Shown piece after piece: positions 34,029 to 46,001 of a DNA stretch of 64,000 nucleotides. Source of the DNA: Streptomyces albofaciens JCM 4342 (GTDB taxonomy: Bacteria; Actinomycetota; Actinomycetes; Streptomycetales; Streptomycetaceae); the NCBI RefSeq assembly GCF_008634025.1, contig NZ_PDCM01000002.1, positions 930,001-994,000 on the forward strand, in the 5' to 3' direction. Position numbers and translations under genes: made by a program. The notes under the pieces were generated by a model. The model made no database searches and was not told where the DNA came from. It was given only the letters and a program-made list of their open reading frames with translations. Within the stretch, counting starts at the first letter, position 1, and every line of letters starts with the position of its first letter.

Positions 34029-34493
34029 ATGAGGTTCCCCTCCGGCCCGGGGCTGCTCCTTGTCGCGGCAGGCGGCCTGTCCTGCGCGATCGTGGTGACC
34101 GGTTACGCGAACGGAGGTCCGGCACCGGCCGCCCCGCGCCCCGCGCACGCGGCCCCCTCCCCCGGCGTGACCGGCCCGCCGGTCTCCCTGGCGCGGATCG
34201 CCGCCGCGCTCGGCTGCCGCGCCGAAGTCATCGTCGACGCCCAGGAGATACGCGAGGGCGGCTGCACCACCGGCGCCGGCACGTTCCGCCTGCTGACCTT
34301 CAGCAGCGACGCCAAGAAGCGCGCCTGGCTCACCGAGGCGCAGGCGTACGGGGGGACGTATCTCGTCGGCACCCGCTGGTCGGTCACCGGTCCGTCCCGG
34401 AGCGCGCTGGCCCCGCTCCGGGCCGCGCTGGGCGGCAGCCTGGAAACGGGCGGCGGGCATGGCCGTCCCTCCGGGCACGACCATGCCCCCTGA
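34029..34493 (+). CDS. Small exported hypothetical protein
   Basis: A 154-residue protein starting 17 nt after the DUF1996 gene and probably co-transcribed. The N-terminal hydrophobic stretch (GLLLVAAGGLSCAIVVTGYA) is a signal or anchor. The mature part has two Cys (ALGCRAEVI, REGGCTTGAG) and ends in a His-rich tail (GGGHGRPSGHDHAP) that might bind metal. I do not recognise the family. Its role is probably linked to the two upstream exported proteins. Confidence 0.75.
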   Translation: MRFPSGPGLLLVAAGGLSCAIVVTGYANGGPAPAAPRPAHAAPSPGVTGPPVSLARIAAALGCRAEVIVDAQEIREGGCTTGAGTFRLLTFSSDAKKRAWLTEAQAYGGTYLVGTRWSVTGPSRSALAPLRAALGGSLETGGGHGRPSGHDHAP

Positions 34494-34517
34494 CATGGGT
34501 GATTGTCCCGAAGCCGC

Positions 34518-34548
34518 CGGAAACGGGCACCACGGTGCCCGTTTTCCG
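34518..34548 (+). terminator. Terminator after the exported-protein operon
   Basis: CGGAAACGGGCAC pairs with GTGCCCGTTTTCCG around a CACG loop, with one bulged T. The TTTT lies in the 3' arm, so this is a strong, probably bidirectional terminator 25 nt after the stop. Confidence 0.85.
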
Positions 34549-34675
34549 TGTGTGACGGCCCCCAGGCGGTGGTAGTGATCACGGATGCGGACGTATGTTC
34601 GCGTCCGTGAACCCCTGCTGCGGTTCCCCCGCACGTCCCCCGCAGCACTCCCATAGCGATCCCTGGAGGCATCCC

Positions 34676-35719
34676 ATGGCATCCCCGCACCCCGTCGCGC
34701 CGACCGCGTCCCCGCTTCCGCTGATGCAGTTAGCCACCGGGTTCTGGGCGTTCAAGACGCTGGCCACCGCCGACGAGCTGGGCCTGTTCGGCATGCTCGA
34801 CCGGCTGGGCGGCGGCACGGTCGAGGAGTGCGCCGAGGAGCTGGAGATCGGCACCCGGCCCGCGGGGATGCTGCTGACCGGCTGCGCGGCCCTGGACCTG
34901 CTGGAACGCCGCGGGGACGGCCGCTTCGTCAACTCGGCGCTGGCCGACGCCTATCTGGTGCCGGGGCGCCCGTACCACTTCAGCGGCTGGCTGCGGATGC
35001 TGGACCAGCGGCTCTACCCGGGCTGGGGCCGGCTCGGCGAGGCGGTGCGCACCAACCGGCCCACGACCTGGGACCCCGACAAGCAGCTGCACCTGTTCGA
35101 CACCGAGGACCCGGGGCTGCTGTCCGTCTTCTGGGAGGCGATGCACGCGGTGTCGTCGTGGACCGCGCAGCGGCTCGGCGAGGTGGTGGACCTGACCGCC
35201 GGGACGCGGCTGCTGGACGTCGGCGGCGGCTCCGGCGCGTACGCCATCGAGCTGTGCCGGCAGCATCCGGGCCTGAAGGCGACGGTCTACGACTTGCCGA
35301 AGGTGTGTCCGGTCGCGGACCGCAACATCGCCGACGCCGGGCTCGCGGACCGGATCGGCACCCACCCCGGCGACTTCCTCGCCGAGCCCGCGCTGCCCGG
35401 CGGCCACGATGTGATCGTGCTGTCGATGATCCTGCACGACTGGGACGAGGACACCAACCGCACCCTGCTCGGCAAGTGCTGCGCGGCGCTGCCGCCCGGC
35501 GGCACCCTGGTGATCAGCGAGCTGATGGTGGACGACGATCTGACCGGGCCCGCGCCGGCCGCCCTGATGAGCCTGAACATGCTGGTGGAGACCGAGGGCG
35601 GCCGTAACTACACGGCGGCGGAGTACAGCTCCTGGCTGCGGGACGCCGGGTTCTCCGAGGTGTGCAAGGTGCCGTTCGAGGCGCCCGGCGCCAACGCGGC
35701 CGTCGTCGCCCGCAGGTGA
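34676..35719 (+). CDS. SAM-dependent O-methyltransferase with a TTA codon
   Basis: A 347-residue methyltransferase of the plant-COMT/acetylserotonin and polyketide O-methyltransferase type. The N-terminal winged-helix dimerisation domain (about 10-100) includes GFWAFKTLATADELGLFG. The SAM motif is LLDVGGGSGAYAIEL near residue 180. VIVLSMILHDWDEDTNRTLL holds the catalytic His-Asp pair, and GGTLVISELMVDD follows. Leu19 is encoded by TTA (34730-34732), so translation should need the bldA tRNA and be tied to development. The start follows CTGGAGG. It stands alone, so a natural-product substrate is inferred but not identified. Confidence 0.9.
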   Translation: MASPHPVAPTASPLPLMQLATGFWAFKTLATADELGLFGMLDRLGGGTVEECAEELEIGTRPAGMLLTGCAALDLLERRGDGRFVNSALADAYLVPGRPYHFSGWLRMLDQRLYPGWGRLGEAVRTNRPTTWDPDKQLHLFDTEDPGLLSVFWEAMHAVSSWTAQRLGEVVDLTAGTRLLDVGGGSGAYAIELCRQHPGLKATVYDLPKVCPVADRNIADAGLADRIGTHPGDFLAEPALPGGHDVIVLSMILHDWDEDTNRTLLGKCCAALPPGGTLVISELMVDDDLTGPAPAALMSLNMLVETEGGRNYTAAEYSSWLRDAGFSEVCKVPFEAPGANAAVVARR

Positions 35720-35739
35720 CGCCCGGACCGTGATCCTGC

Positions 35740-35757
35740 GGGCGGGCCGTCCCGCCC
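35740..35757. terminator. Hairpin between convergent methyltransferase and transporter genes
   Basis: GGGCGGG (35740-35746) and CCCGCCC (35751-35757) pair perfectly around CCGT. It lies in the 79-bp convergent gap. Confidence 0.6.
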
Positions 35758-35798
35758 CGGTGCGCGCGGACTGCCGGCGGCCCGCGCGCACCCGTGCC

Positions 35799-37115
35799 TC
35801 AGGTGTCCAGCTTCTGCTTGGCGGTCTCCGGCAGGGTCAGGTAGACGACGAAGGAGACCAGGCAGAGCACGGACACGTACCACGGGAACAGGTCCGGGTG
35901 CCCGGCCTGCTTGAACCAGGTGCCCACATAGGGCGCGGTGCCGCCGAAGAGCGCCACGGTCAGGGAGTACGGGAAGCCGATGCCGGCGGCCCGTACGCGG
36001 GCCGGGAAGACCTCGGCGTTCACGGCGGCGGCCACCGCCGTGTAGCCGGTCAGCAGCACCATGCCCGCGCACTGCACCAGCAGCAGCGACCAGAACGCGT
36101 CGGTCACCAGGTGCAGCAGCGGTACGGCCAGCACCGCGAAGCCCAGCGCGAAGCCGAGCAGCAGCGGCTTGCGGCCGATCCGGTCCGAGAGCATGCCGCC
36201 GAACGGCTGGAGCACGGTGAAGAAGAGCAGCGACAGGGTGCCCACGGTGAGCGCCTCGCCCTTGTCGAAGCCCGCGTTGACCTGCGCGTACGTGGGCAGG
36301 TAGGTGGTCCAGGTGTAGTACGCGAGGGTGCCGCCCGCGGTGATGCCGCAGATCAGCAGGGACTGCCGGGGGTGGCGGCGCAGCGCCTCGAAGAGGCCGG
36401 GGCGGGCGGCGGCGCGCTGTTCCGCGCTGCGCGTCTCGCGCGCCCCGCTGCGCACCCACAGGCCGATCAGGCTGAGCACCGCGCCGATCAGGAACACCAC
36501 GCGCCAGCCCCACTGCCCCATCTGGCCCTCGGTGAGGACGCCCGCCAGCAGGGCGGCGGTGCCGGACGCCAGGAGCTGGCCGGCGGTGGTGGAGACGTAC
36601 TGGAAGCTGGAGAACAGCCCGCGCCGCCCCGGGCCCGCGGATTCGACGAGGAACGTGGTGGAGGCGGCGAACTCCCCGCCGACCGAGAGCCCCTGGACGA
36701 GCCGGGCGACGACGAGCACGACCGGCGCCAGCACGCCGGTGGCCGCGTAGGTGGGGACGACGGCGACGAGCAGGCTGCCGCCGCCCATCAGCAGGATCGT
36801 CACGGTCAGCGCGGCGCGGCGGCCCCGGCGGTCGGCGACCGCGCCCATCAGCAGTCCGCCGATCGGGCGCATGAAGAAGCCCACCGCGAAGACCGCGAAG
36901 GTGGACAGCAGCGGCACCAGGGAGTTGCCGGTGCCCTTGGGGAAGACCCGGTCGGCGATGTAGACGGCCAGGAAGGAGTACGCGTACCAGTCGTACCACT
37001 CCACGGCGTTGCCGACCGACGCCGCGGCCAGCTGCCGCAGCTGCGACACCCGCCGCGGCGCGCCGTCGGGTCCTTGTGCTCTCGTTATGTCCGGGGCCTG
37101 CTGCGCACGTGTCAT
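35799..37115 (-). CDS. MHS-family MFS transporter
   Basis: A 438-residue, 12-helix major facilitator of the metabolite:H+ symporter type (KgtP/ProP-like). Motifs are GNAVEWYDWYAYSFLAVY in helix 1, ADRRGRRAALT in loop 2-3, VQGLSVGGEFAASTTFLVE in helix 5, and SDRIGRKPLLLGFAL in loop 8-9. It is divergent from lutABC with 122 bp between starts. The substrate is therefore probably a carboxylate such as lactate, although family members also carry 2-oxoglutarate, betaine or citrate. The ATG at 37115 follows GGAGGACC. Confidence 0.88.
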   Translation of the reverse strand: MTRAQQAPDITRAQGPDGAPRRVSQLRQLAAASVGNAVEWYDWYAYSFLAVYIADRVFPKGTGNSLVPLLSTFAVFAVGFFMRPIGGLLMGAVADRRGRRAALTVTILLMGGGSLLVAVVPTYAATGVLAPVVLVVARLVQGLSVGGEFAASTTFLVESAGPGRRGLFSSFQYVSTTAGQLLASGTAALLAGVLTEGQMGQWGWRVVFLIGAVLSLIGLWVRSGARETRSAEQRAAARPGLFEALRRHPRQSLLICGITAGGTLAYYTWTTYLPTYAQVNAGFDKGEALTVGTLSLLFFTVLQPFGGMLSDRIGRKPLLLGFALGFAVLAVPLLHLVTDAFWSLLLVQCAGMVLLTGYTAVAAAVNAEVFPARVRAAGIGFPYSLTVALFGGTAPYVGTWFKQAGHPDLFPWYVSVLCLVSFVVYLTLPETAKQKLDT

Positions 37116-37237
37116 GGTCCTCCGCTCCGGGTCCTTCTCCTCGGCCCGCCGCTGGGGCAGGATGAGCCGACAGGTGATCATGTACCGGTGGGACGGCCCG
37201 CCGCCAGCGCTCCCGACGGCCGAAAGGAGATGGCAAC
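37116..37237. promoter_or_regulatory. Divergent promoter region of lutABC and the MHS transporter
   Basis: 122 bp hold both promoters. The lutA side has a strong SD (GAAAGGAGATGGC). A TGATCA palindrome lies at about 37177-37182, inside GGTGATCATGTACC. It could be part of a GntR-type operator, but no regulator gene is adjacent. Confidence 0.4.
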
Positions 37238-38023
37238 GTGCGTGTAGCACTGTTCGTCACCTGCATCAACGACACGCTCCACCCGGACACCGGCCGGGCA
37301 GTGATCACGCTGCTGGAACGCCTCGGTGTGGAGGTGGGATTCCCCGAGGAGCAGAGCTGCTGCGGCCAGCCGCAGTTCAACACCGGCTACCGGCACCTGA
37401 CGGAGCCGCTGGTGCGCCGTTTCGACCGGGCCTTCCGGGACTACGACTACGTGGTCACCCCGTCCGGCTCGTGCGCGGCGATGGTCCGCGACAACTATCC
37501 CCGGATCGCGGAGCGGGCCACGGCCGAGGGGCGGGACGGCCGGGAGCTGGCCGAGGCCGCGGCGCGCGCCGTACCGAAGACGTACGAACTGACCGAGTTC
37601 CTGGTCGACGTGCTGAAGGTGACGGACGTGGGCGCGTACTACCCGCACACCGTCACCTACCACCCCACCTGCCACGGCCTGCGGATGCTGCGTCTGGGTG
37701 ACCGGCCGCGGCGGCTGCTGGAACAGGTCAAGGGGCTGGAGCTGCGGGAGCTGCCGGGCGCCGAGGAGTGCTGCGGCTTCGGCGGCACCTTCGCGGTGAA
37801 GAACCCGGCGGTGTCGGCCGCGATGGGCGCCGACAAGGTGCGGGCCGTCCGGGAGACGGGCGCGGAGGCGGTCTGCACGGTCGACAACTCCTGTCTGCTG
37901 CACATCGGCGGCATGCTCAGGCGGGAGGGCGCGGCGGCCCGGCCCGTGCACATCGCGGAGATCCTGGCCGCCACGGAGCCGGATGCCCGGAAGCCGGCCG
38001 GTACGGAAGGGAGCCCGCGGTGA
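37238..38023 (+). CDS. lutA: Lactate utilization protein A (CCG-domain Fe-S protein)
   Basis: A 261-residue member of the LutA/GlpC-C type with two cysteine-rich CCG domains. They appear as EQSCCGQPQFNTGYRHL and VVTPSGSCAAMV in the first half, and YHPTCHGLRMLRLG and ECCGFGGTFAVKNPAVS in the second, binding non-cubane Fe-S clusters. With LutB and LutC it oxidises L-lactate to pyruvate. The GTG start has a near-consensus SD. lutB begins within its stop codon. Confidence 0.95.
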   Translation: MRVALFVTCINDTLHPDTGRAVITLLERLGVEVGFPEEQSCCGQPQFNTGYRHLTEPLVRRFDRAFRDYDYVVTPSGSCAAMVRDNYPRIAERATAEGRDGRELAEAAARAVPKTYELTEFLVDVLKVTDVGAYYPHTVTYHPTCHGLRMLRLGDRPRRLLEQVKGLELRELPGAEECCGFGGTFAVKNPAVSAAMGADKVRAVRETGAEAVCTVDNSCLLHIGGMLRREGAAARPVHIAEILAATEPDARKPAGTEGSPR

Positions 38024-39495
38024 GCGGCACATATCTCGGCATGCCCGCTTTTCCCGCGGCGGCCGCGTCCTCCACGCAGGACACCCGGCTGCGCGCGAAC
38101 CTGCGGTACGCCACCCACACCATCCGCGACAAGCGCGCCAGGGCGGTCGCCGAGCTGGACGACTGGGCACGGCTGCGGGCCGCGGGCGCCGCCGTCAAGG
38201 ACCGTACGCTGCGCCATCTCGACCACTACCTGGAACAGCTGGAGGAGGCGGTGACGGCGGCCGGCGGGCAGGTGCACTGGGCGGCGGACGCCGCCGAGGC
38301 CAACGCCATCGTCGCCCGGCTGGTGCGGGAAACCGGCGAGCGGGAGGTCGTCAAGGTCAAGTCGATGGCGACGCAGGAGACCGGGCTGAACCGGGCGCTG
38401 GCCGAGGCGGGCATCAGCGCGTACGAGACGGACCTCGCGGAGCTGATCGTGCAGCTCGGCGACGATCTGCCGTCGCACATCCTGGTGCCCGCGATCCACC
38501 GCAACCGCGGTGAGATCCGGGACATCTTCCGCGAGCGGATGGGCCGTTGGGGCCGCCCGGCGCCCGAGGGGCTGTCCGACGCGCCGAACGAGCTGGCGGA
38601 GGCGGCGCGGCTGCACCTGCGCGAGAAGTTCCTGAACGCCAAGGTCGGCATCTCGGGCGCCAACTTCATGGTGGCGGAGACCGGCACGCTCGTCGTCGTG
38701 GAGTCCGAGGGCAACGGCCGGATGTGCCTGACCCTGCCGGAGACGCTGATCTCCGTCGTCGGCATCGAGAAGGTGGTGCCCACCTGGCAGGACCTGGAGA
38801 TCTTCCTCCAGCTGCTGCCCCGCTCCTCGACCGCCGAGCGGATGAACCCGTACACCTCGATGTGGACCGGGACGGCGGACGGGGACGGCCCACGCACCTT
38901 CCACCTCGTGCTGCTGGACAACGGGCGCACCGACACCCTCGCCGACACGGTCGGCCGCCAGGCGCTGCGCTGCATCCGCTGCTCGGCCTGCCTGAACGTG
39001 TGCCCGGTGTACGAGCGGGCCGGCGGGCACGCGTACGGCTCGGCGTACCCGGGCCCGATCGGCGCGATCCTCACCCCGCAGCTGCGCGGTACGGCGAGCG
39101 AGCTGGACGCCTCGCTGCCGTACGCGTCGTCGCTGTGCGGCGCCTGCTACGAGGTGTGCCCGGTGGCCATCGACATCCCGGAGGTGCTGGTGCACCTGCG
39201 GGAGCGGGTGGTGCAGGGCGGCAAGGTGACGCGGCGCGGGGTCAAGACCGTGCTCAAGCCCGCCAAGGGACACGCCGCGGAGCGGGCCGCGATGCGCGCG
39301 GCGGGGTTCGCCTTCGGCCATCCGGGGGTGCTGCGGGCGGGCCAGCGGCTGGCGGGCCGCACCCGGCGGCTGCATCCGCGCCGGCTGCCGGGCCCGGGGC
39401 GCGCCTGGTCGGACACCCGGGACCTGCCGCCGGTGCCGGCCGAGTCGTTCCGCGACTGGTGGCGGCGTACGCGTGGAGAGGAGCGGGGCAAGTGA
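38020..39495 (+). CDS. lutB: Lactate utilization protein B (Fe-S)
   Basis: A 491-residue LutB. The N-terminal LUD domain includes KVKSMATQETGLNRALAEAG, KVGISGANFMVAETGTLVV and EGNGRMCLTLPETLI. Two [4Fe-4S] ferredoxin-like motifs follow near residues 325 and 375: CIRCSACLNVCPVY and CGACYEVCPVAIDIPEVL. The C-terminal Arg-rich helical part is typical. The GTG start overlaps the lutA TGA, and lutC in turn starts at its own stop, so the three are tightly coupled. Confidence 0.95.
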   Translation: MSGTYLGMPAFPAAAASSTQDTRLRANLRYATHTIRDKRARAVAELDDWARLRAAGAAVKDRTLRHLDHYLEQLEEAVTAAGGQVHWAADAAEANAIVARLVRETGEREVVKVKSMATQETGLNRALAEAGISAYETDLAELIVQLGDDLPSHILVPAIHRNRGEIRDIFRERMGRWGRPAPEGLSDAPNELAEAARLHLREKFLNAKVGISGANFMVAETGTLVVVESEGNGRMCLTLPETLISVVGIEKVVPTWQDLEIFLQLLPRSSTAERMNPYTSMWTGTADGDGPRTFHLVLLDNGRTDTLADTVGRQALRCIRCSACLNVCPVYERAGGHAYGSAYPGPIGAILTPQLRGTASELDASLPYASSLCGACYEVCPVAIDIPEVLVHLRERVVQGGKVTRRGVKTVLKPAKGHAAERAAMRAAGFAFGHPGVLRAGQRLAGRTRRLHPRRLPGPGRAWSDTRDLPPVPAESFRDWWRRTRGEERGK

Positions 39496-40136
39496 GCAGC
39501 CGGGACGTGGTGCTGGCGCGGGTGCGCCGGGCGCTGGCGGACGTACCGCGCGACGAGGGGCCCGAGGACGTGCCGGTACCGCGCGACTATCTGCGCGCCC
39601 ATGGTTCCCGTACGGCGGAGGAGCGGGTGGCGCTGTTGGCGGAGAACCTGGCGGAGTACCGGGCGCTGGTGCACCACACCGCAGCGGACGGTCTGACGGC
39701 GCTGGTCACGCGCCTGCTGGACGAGCACGGCGCGCGCTCCGTACTCGTACCGTCCGGGCTGGATCCGACGTGGCTGCCGTCCTCCGGTCCCACCCGCGTC
39801 GATGACCGGGCGGCGAGCACCACGAGCCGACTCGACACGGTGGACAGCGTCGTCACCGGCTGCGCGGTGGCCATCGCGGAGACCGGCACGATCGTCCTGG
39901 ACGGCTCGCCCGACCAGGGGCGCCGCCGGATCTCGCTCATCCCCGACCACCACATCTGTGTCGTCCGGGTCCCGGACCAGGTCGTCGACTCGGTGCCGCA
40001 GGCGCTCGAACGCCTCGATCCGACGCGGCCGCTGACGTGGGTCTCGGGTCCGTCGGCGACCAGTGACATCGAGCTGGACCGGGTGGAAGGGGTGCACGGG
40101 CCGCGGAAGCTGGAGGTCGTGCTGCTCTCGGAGTGA
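39492..40136 (+). CDS. lutC: Lactate utilization protein C
   Basis: A 214-residue LUD-domain protein completing the LutABC complex. It has DSVVTGCAVAIAETGTIVLDG in two halves, RRRISLIPDHHICVV and GPSATSDIELDRVEGVHGPRKLEVVLL, the standard C-terminal block. The GTG start overlaps the lutB stop by 4 bp. It is the last gene of the operon; a 114-bp gap follows. Confidence 0.94.
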   Translation: MSSRDVVLARVRRALADVPRDEGPEDVPVPRDYLRAHGSRTAEERVALLAENLAEYRALVHHTAADGLTALVTRLLDEHGARSVLVPSGLDPTWLPSSGPTRVDDRAASTTSRLDTVDSVVTGCAVAIAETGTIVLDGSPDQGRRRISLIPDHHICVVRVPDQVVDSVPQALERLDPTRPLTWVSGPSATSDIELDRVEGVHGPRKLEVVLLSE

Positions 40137-43439
<3,303 letters not shown>

Positions 43440-43481
43440 GGCGGTGCGAGCGGTGCCCCCGTGCCGCCACGGCGGGGGCGC

Positions 43482-44495
43482 CTACTCGTACATCACGTAC
43501 TCGGGCTGCGGGCGCAGGGCCAGGACCTCCTCGTGGGTCATCAGGCGGCTGCCCTTGGGGTCCTCGTCGTAGAAGAGCTTGAAGCCGGTGTGCATCCCCC
43601 GGGGCAGGTCTTCGACCAGGTGGTTCCAGGTCTCCCGCTTCAGGTCCGGCGAGCCGATGCCGTCGGCGCACTTGACGGCGGCGACGCCGGGCTGCGGCCG
43701 GAACGCGTGCTGGTCCCGGACCACCGAGGAGGCCACCTGGTGGAAGACGAAGGGCTTCTCCGGCAGGTCGTGCTCGCGGACCAGGCCGGAGAGGTAGCGG
43801 GCGATCTCGGTGAGTTCCCGGCCGCTGGTGCTCCCGTAGGTGTCGCCGGGCGTCTCGTCGGGGCCCATCTCCCATTCCGGGTCCAGGGCGATGCCCACAT
43901 CCGGGTGCACCAGCCATTCGCGCAGCGCCTCGACCTCGCCCAGGGCCGGGGCGCGGCCCGGCTGGATGTTCAGGAGCAGCAGCGCGCGGTGCTTGCGTGC
44001 GGCCGCGTGGAAGCGGCGGACGGTGTCGGCGTCGGTTCGGGAACGGTAGGTGCCGTCGGGACCCGCCTCCGCGTTGGCGACCGTGGCCAGCAGTTCCAGG
44101 ACGGGCAGCGGTTCGCGGTCGCCGGCGTAGGTGTGGGCCAGTTTCTCGATCTCCCGGGCACGTTCGTCCAGGTCACCGGTGCCGAGGCGGCCGAGGGCCG
44201 CGAATCCGGGCAGGCCGCAGAAGCCGGCGAGCCGGTGACGGGGGAACAGCTGCCGGCCGCCGCGCGGCAGCTGGGGCCGCTTCCTGGTGGCCTTGGGCGA
44301 GGTGCCGGGCGTGGCTCCGGCGGTACGGGGCGGTGCCGCGCCGGGCGGTGACGCGTCGCCGTCCGCCTTTCCGGCGCACGCGGTGAGGAGGCCGAGACCG
44401 GCCGCCGCGGTGGCGGCCAGGACGCCGCGGCGGTCCGGCCGGCGCACCGCGTGCCCGCTCGGTCCCGTCGTGCCGGTGGGTGCGCTGTCGACCAC
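43482..44495 (-). CDS. Lipoprotein, possibly TIM-barrel glycosidase-like
   Basis: A 337-residue exported lipoprotein. RRGVLAATAAAGLGLLTACAG has a Tat-like start and a LTAC lipobox. After an Ala/Pro/Thr linker the domain contains GFCGLPGFAALGRLG, PVLELLATVANAEAG, LLLNIQPGRAPALGEVEAL and VGIALDPEWEMG (carboxylates at strand ends). VFHQVASSVVRDQ and HTGFKLFYDED follow. The alternating strand/helix pattern and acidic strand ends suggest a (beta/alpha)8 barrel, but I cannot name the family. The GTG at 44495 follows GGAGGCGAC. It is convergent with the galactosidase gene. Confidence 0.75.
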   Translation of the reverse strand: MVDSAPTGTTGPSGHAVRRPDRRGVLAATAAAGLGLLTACAGKADGDASPPGAAPPRTAGATPGTSPKATRKRPQLPRGGRQLFPRHRLAGFCGLPGFAALGRLGTGDLDERAREIEKLAHTYAGDREPLPVLELLATVANAEAGPDGTYRSRTDADTVRRFHAAARKHRALLLLNIQPGRAPALGEVEALREWLVHPDVGIALDPEWEMGPDETPGDTYGSTSGRELTEIARYLSGLVREHDLPEKPFVFHQVASSVVRDQHAFRPQPGVAAVKCADGIGSPDLKRETWNHLVEDLPRGMHTGFKLFYDEDPKGSRLMTHEEVLALRPQPEYVMYE

Positions 44496-44811
44496 GTCGC
44501 CTCCGTGAGTGCGTAGGGGTGGGTGCTGTGGGGTGAGGTGGGTGCGCCGTGCGCCTTGCCGGGTGTGATCGAGTGAAACTCCACTCGGCACGCTCTCCGC
44601 CTTATCACGATCAAGATTCCGCCAACTTCGACCGGCCGGGTGGCACCGCGCCTCTCACCCGCTCGCCATCCCCGGCTCCCGCCTTCGGACGCAGGGTGAC
44701 CCTGGCGTTGGTAGGCATCCGCTGCGTACGCAGCCCAAGGGGCTGGGTGGCCGGGCGCCCGCTCAGCAGACTCGTGGGCACCGCAACCACGGAAGAGAGC
44801 GAGCGAGCGTC
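44496..44811. promoter_or_regulatory. Divergent intergenic region with inverted repeats
   Basis: 316 bases with no gene. CGAGTG (44570-44575) and CACTCG (44582-44587) flank AAACTC. A wider pair, TGATCG (44567-44572) and CGATCA (44608-44613), encloses it. Both are candidate operators for the lipoprotein gene or the SGNH hydrolase gene. Confidence 0.45.
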
Positions 44812-45987
44812 ATGAACGACACCACCGGGTGGCAGGCAGGCTGGAGCACCGCCGTCCAGCGCCCCAGCAGCGGCTTCGACAAGAACTGGGCCGAGGAGGG
44901 ATTCGCCGGTCAGACGGTGCGTCAGGTCGTCCGGGTCACCGGCTCCGGCACCGCGGCCCGGGTGAAGTTCTCCAACCGCTACGGCACGGCCCCTCTGGAG
45001 ATCACCGGCGCCGCCCTCGCCCGTACGGACCGGGGCGCGGCCGTCCGGCCGGGCACCACACGCCGCCTGACCTTCGCGGGCGCCGAGACCGTCCGTGTCC
45101 CGGCAGGCGGTGAGATCTGGAGCGACGCGGCCGAGCTGCCCGTGGCCCCCTTCGACAAGCTGACGGTGAGCCTGTACTTCGCGCGGCCGACCGGCCCCGC
45201 GACCTTCCACGCCCAGGCGTTCACCACCGCGTACCGCGCCGCCGGCGACCAGTTGTCCGCCGCCGACCCGGCGGTCTTCAGCGAGACCACGGTTTCCTGG
45301 TACTTCCTCGCCGACGTGCAACTGGCCGGCGGCCCGGCCCGCCGGGACACCGTGGTGACGTTCGGCGACTCGATCACCGACGGCTTCTCCTCCACCACCG
45401 ACACCGACCGCCGCTATGCGGACGCCCTCGCCGAACGCCTGGCGGAGGCCGGTCTGGCACGCCCCGTGCTCAACTCCGGAATCGGCGGAAATCTGCTGCT
45501 CAGCGACGCACCCTGGTTCGGCGAACGGTCCGTCGCGCGCTTCCGGCGGGACGTCCTGGACAAGCCCGGGGTGCGGACCGTCATCGTGCTCGCCGGCCTC
45601 AACGACATCGGCTTCAGCGAGGTGGACCCGGCCGCGTACCCGACGTACCGGCCGAATCCGGAGCAGTCCGCCGAGGCGGTCATCGCCGGCTACCGCGACC
45701 TGATCGCCCAGGCCCGCACGGCGGGAGTACGGATCATCGGCGGCACGCTCCTGCCCTTCGAGGGCGCCGAGTACCACACTCCCGCTTCCGAGGCCAAGCG
45801 CCAGGAGGTCAACGCGTGGATACGCGACTCCGGCGCCTTCGACGCGGTGGCCGACTTCGCCACGGCCCTCGCCGACCCGTCGAACCCGTACGCCCTCCTG
45901 CCCGCGTACGACAGCGGCGACCGCAAGCATCCGAACGACGCGGGGTACCGGGCGATGGCGGGGGCGGTGGATCCGGGGGCGCTGTGA
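44812..45987 (+). CDS. SGNH/GDSL-family hydrolase (esterase)
   Basis: A 391-residue protein with an N-terminal beta domain (about 1-175; GWQAGWSTAVQRPSSGF, VRVTGSGTAARVKFSNRYG) and a GDSL hydrolase domain. Catalytic blocks are VTFGDSITDGFSS with the nucleophile Ser near 186, NSGIGGNLLL with the oxyanion Gly, LAGLNDIGFSE, and DRKHPNDAGYRAMA with the Asp-His pair. There is no signal peptide although relatives are often secreted. Linkage to the galactosidase and lipoprotein suggests carbohydrate ester removal (inference). Confidence 0.9.
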   Translation: MNDTTGWQAGWSTAVQRPSSGFDKNWAEEGFAGQTVRQVVRVTGSGTAARVKFSNRYGTAPLEITGAALARTDRGAAVRPGTTRRLTFAGAETVRVPAGGEIWSDAAELPVAPFDKLTVSLYFARPTGPATFHAQAFTTAYRAAGDQLSAADPAVFSETTVSWYFLADVQLAGGPARRDTVVTFGDSITDGFSSTTDTDRRYADALAERLAEAGLARPVLNSGIGGNLLLSDAPWFGERSVARFRRDVLDKPGVRTVIVLAGLNDIGFSEVDPAAYPTYRPNPEQSAEAVIAGYRDLIAQARTAGVRIIGGTLLPFEGAEYHTPASEAKRQEVNAWIRDSGAFDAVADFATALADPSNPYALLPAYDSGDRKHPNDAGYRAMAGAVDPGAL

Positions 45988-46001
45988 GCGCTGGTGCCGG
46001 C

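Noticed and set aside
34676..35719. The O-methyltransferase as part of a biosynthetic gene cluster
   Set aside because: There are no polyketide, peptide, terpene or tailoring genes in the neighbourhood; flanks are exported proteins and lactate genes.
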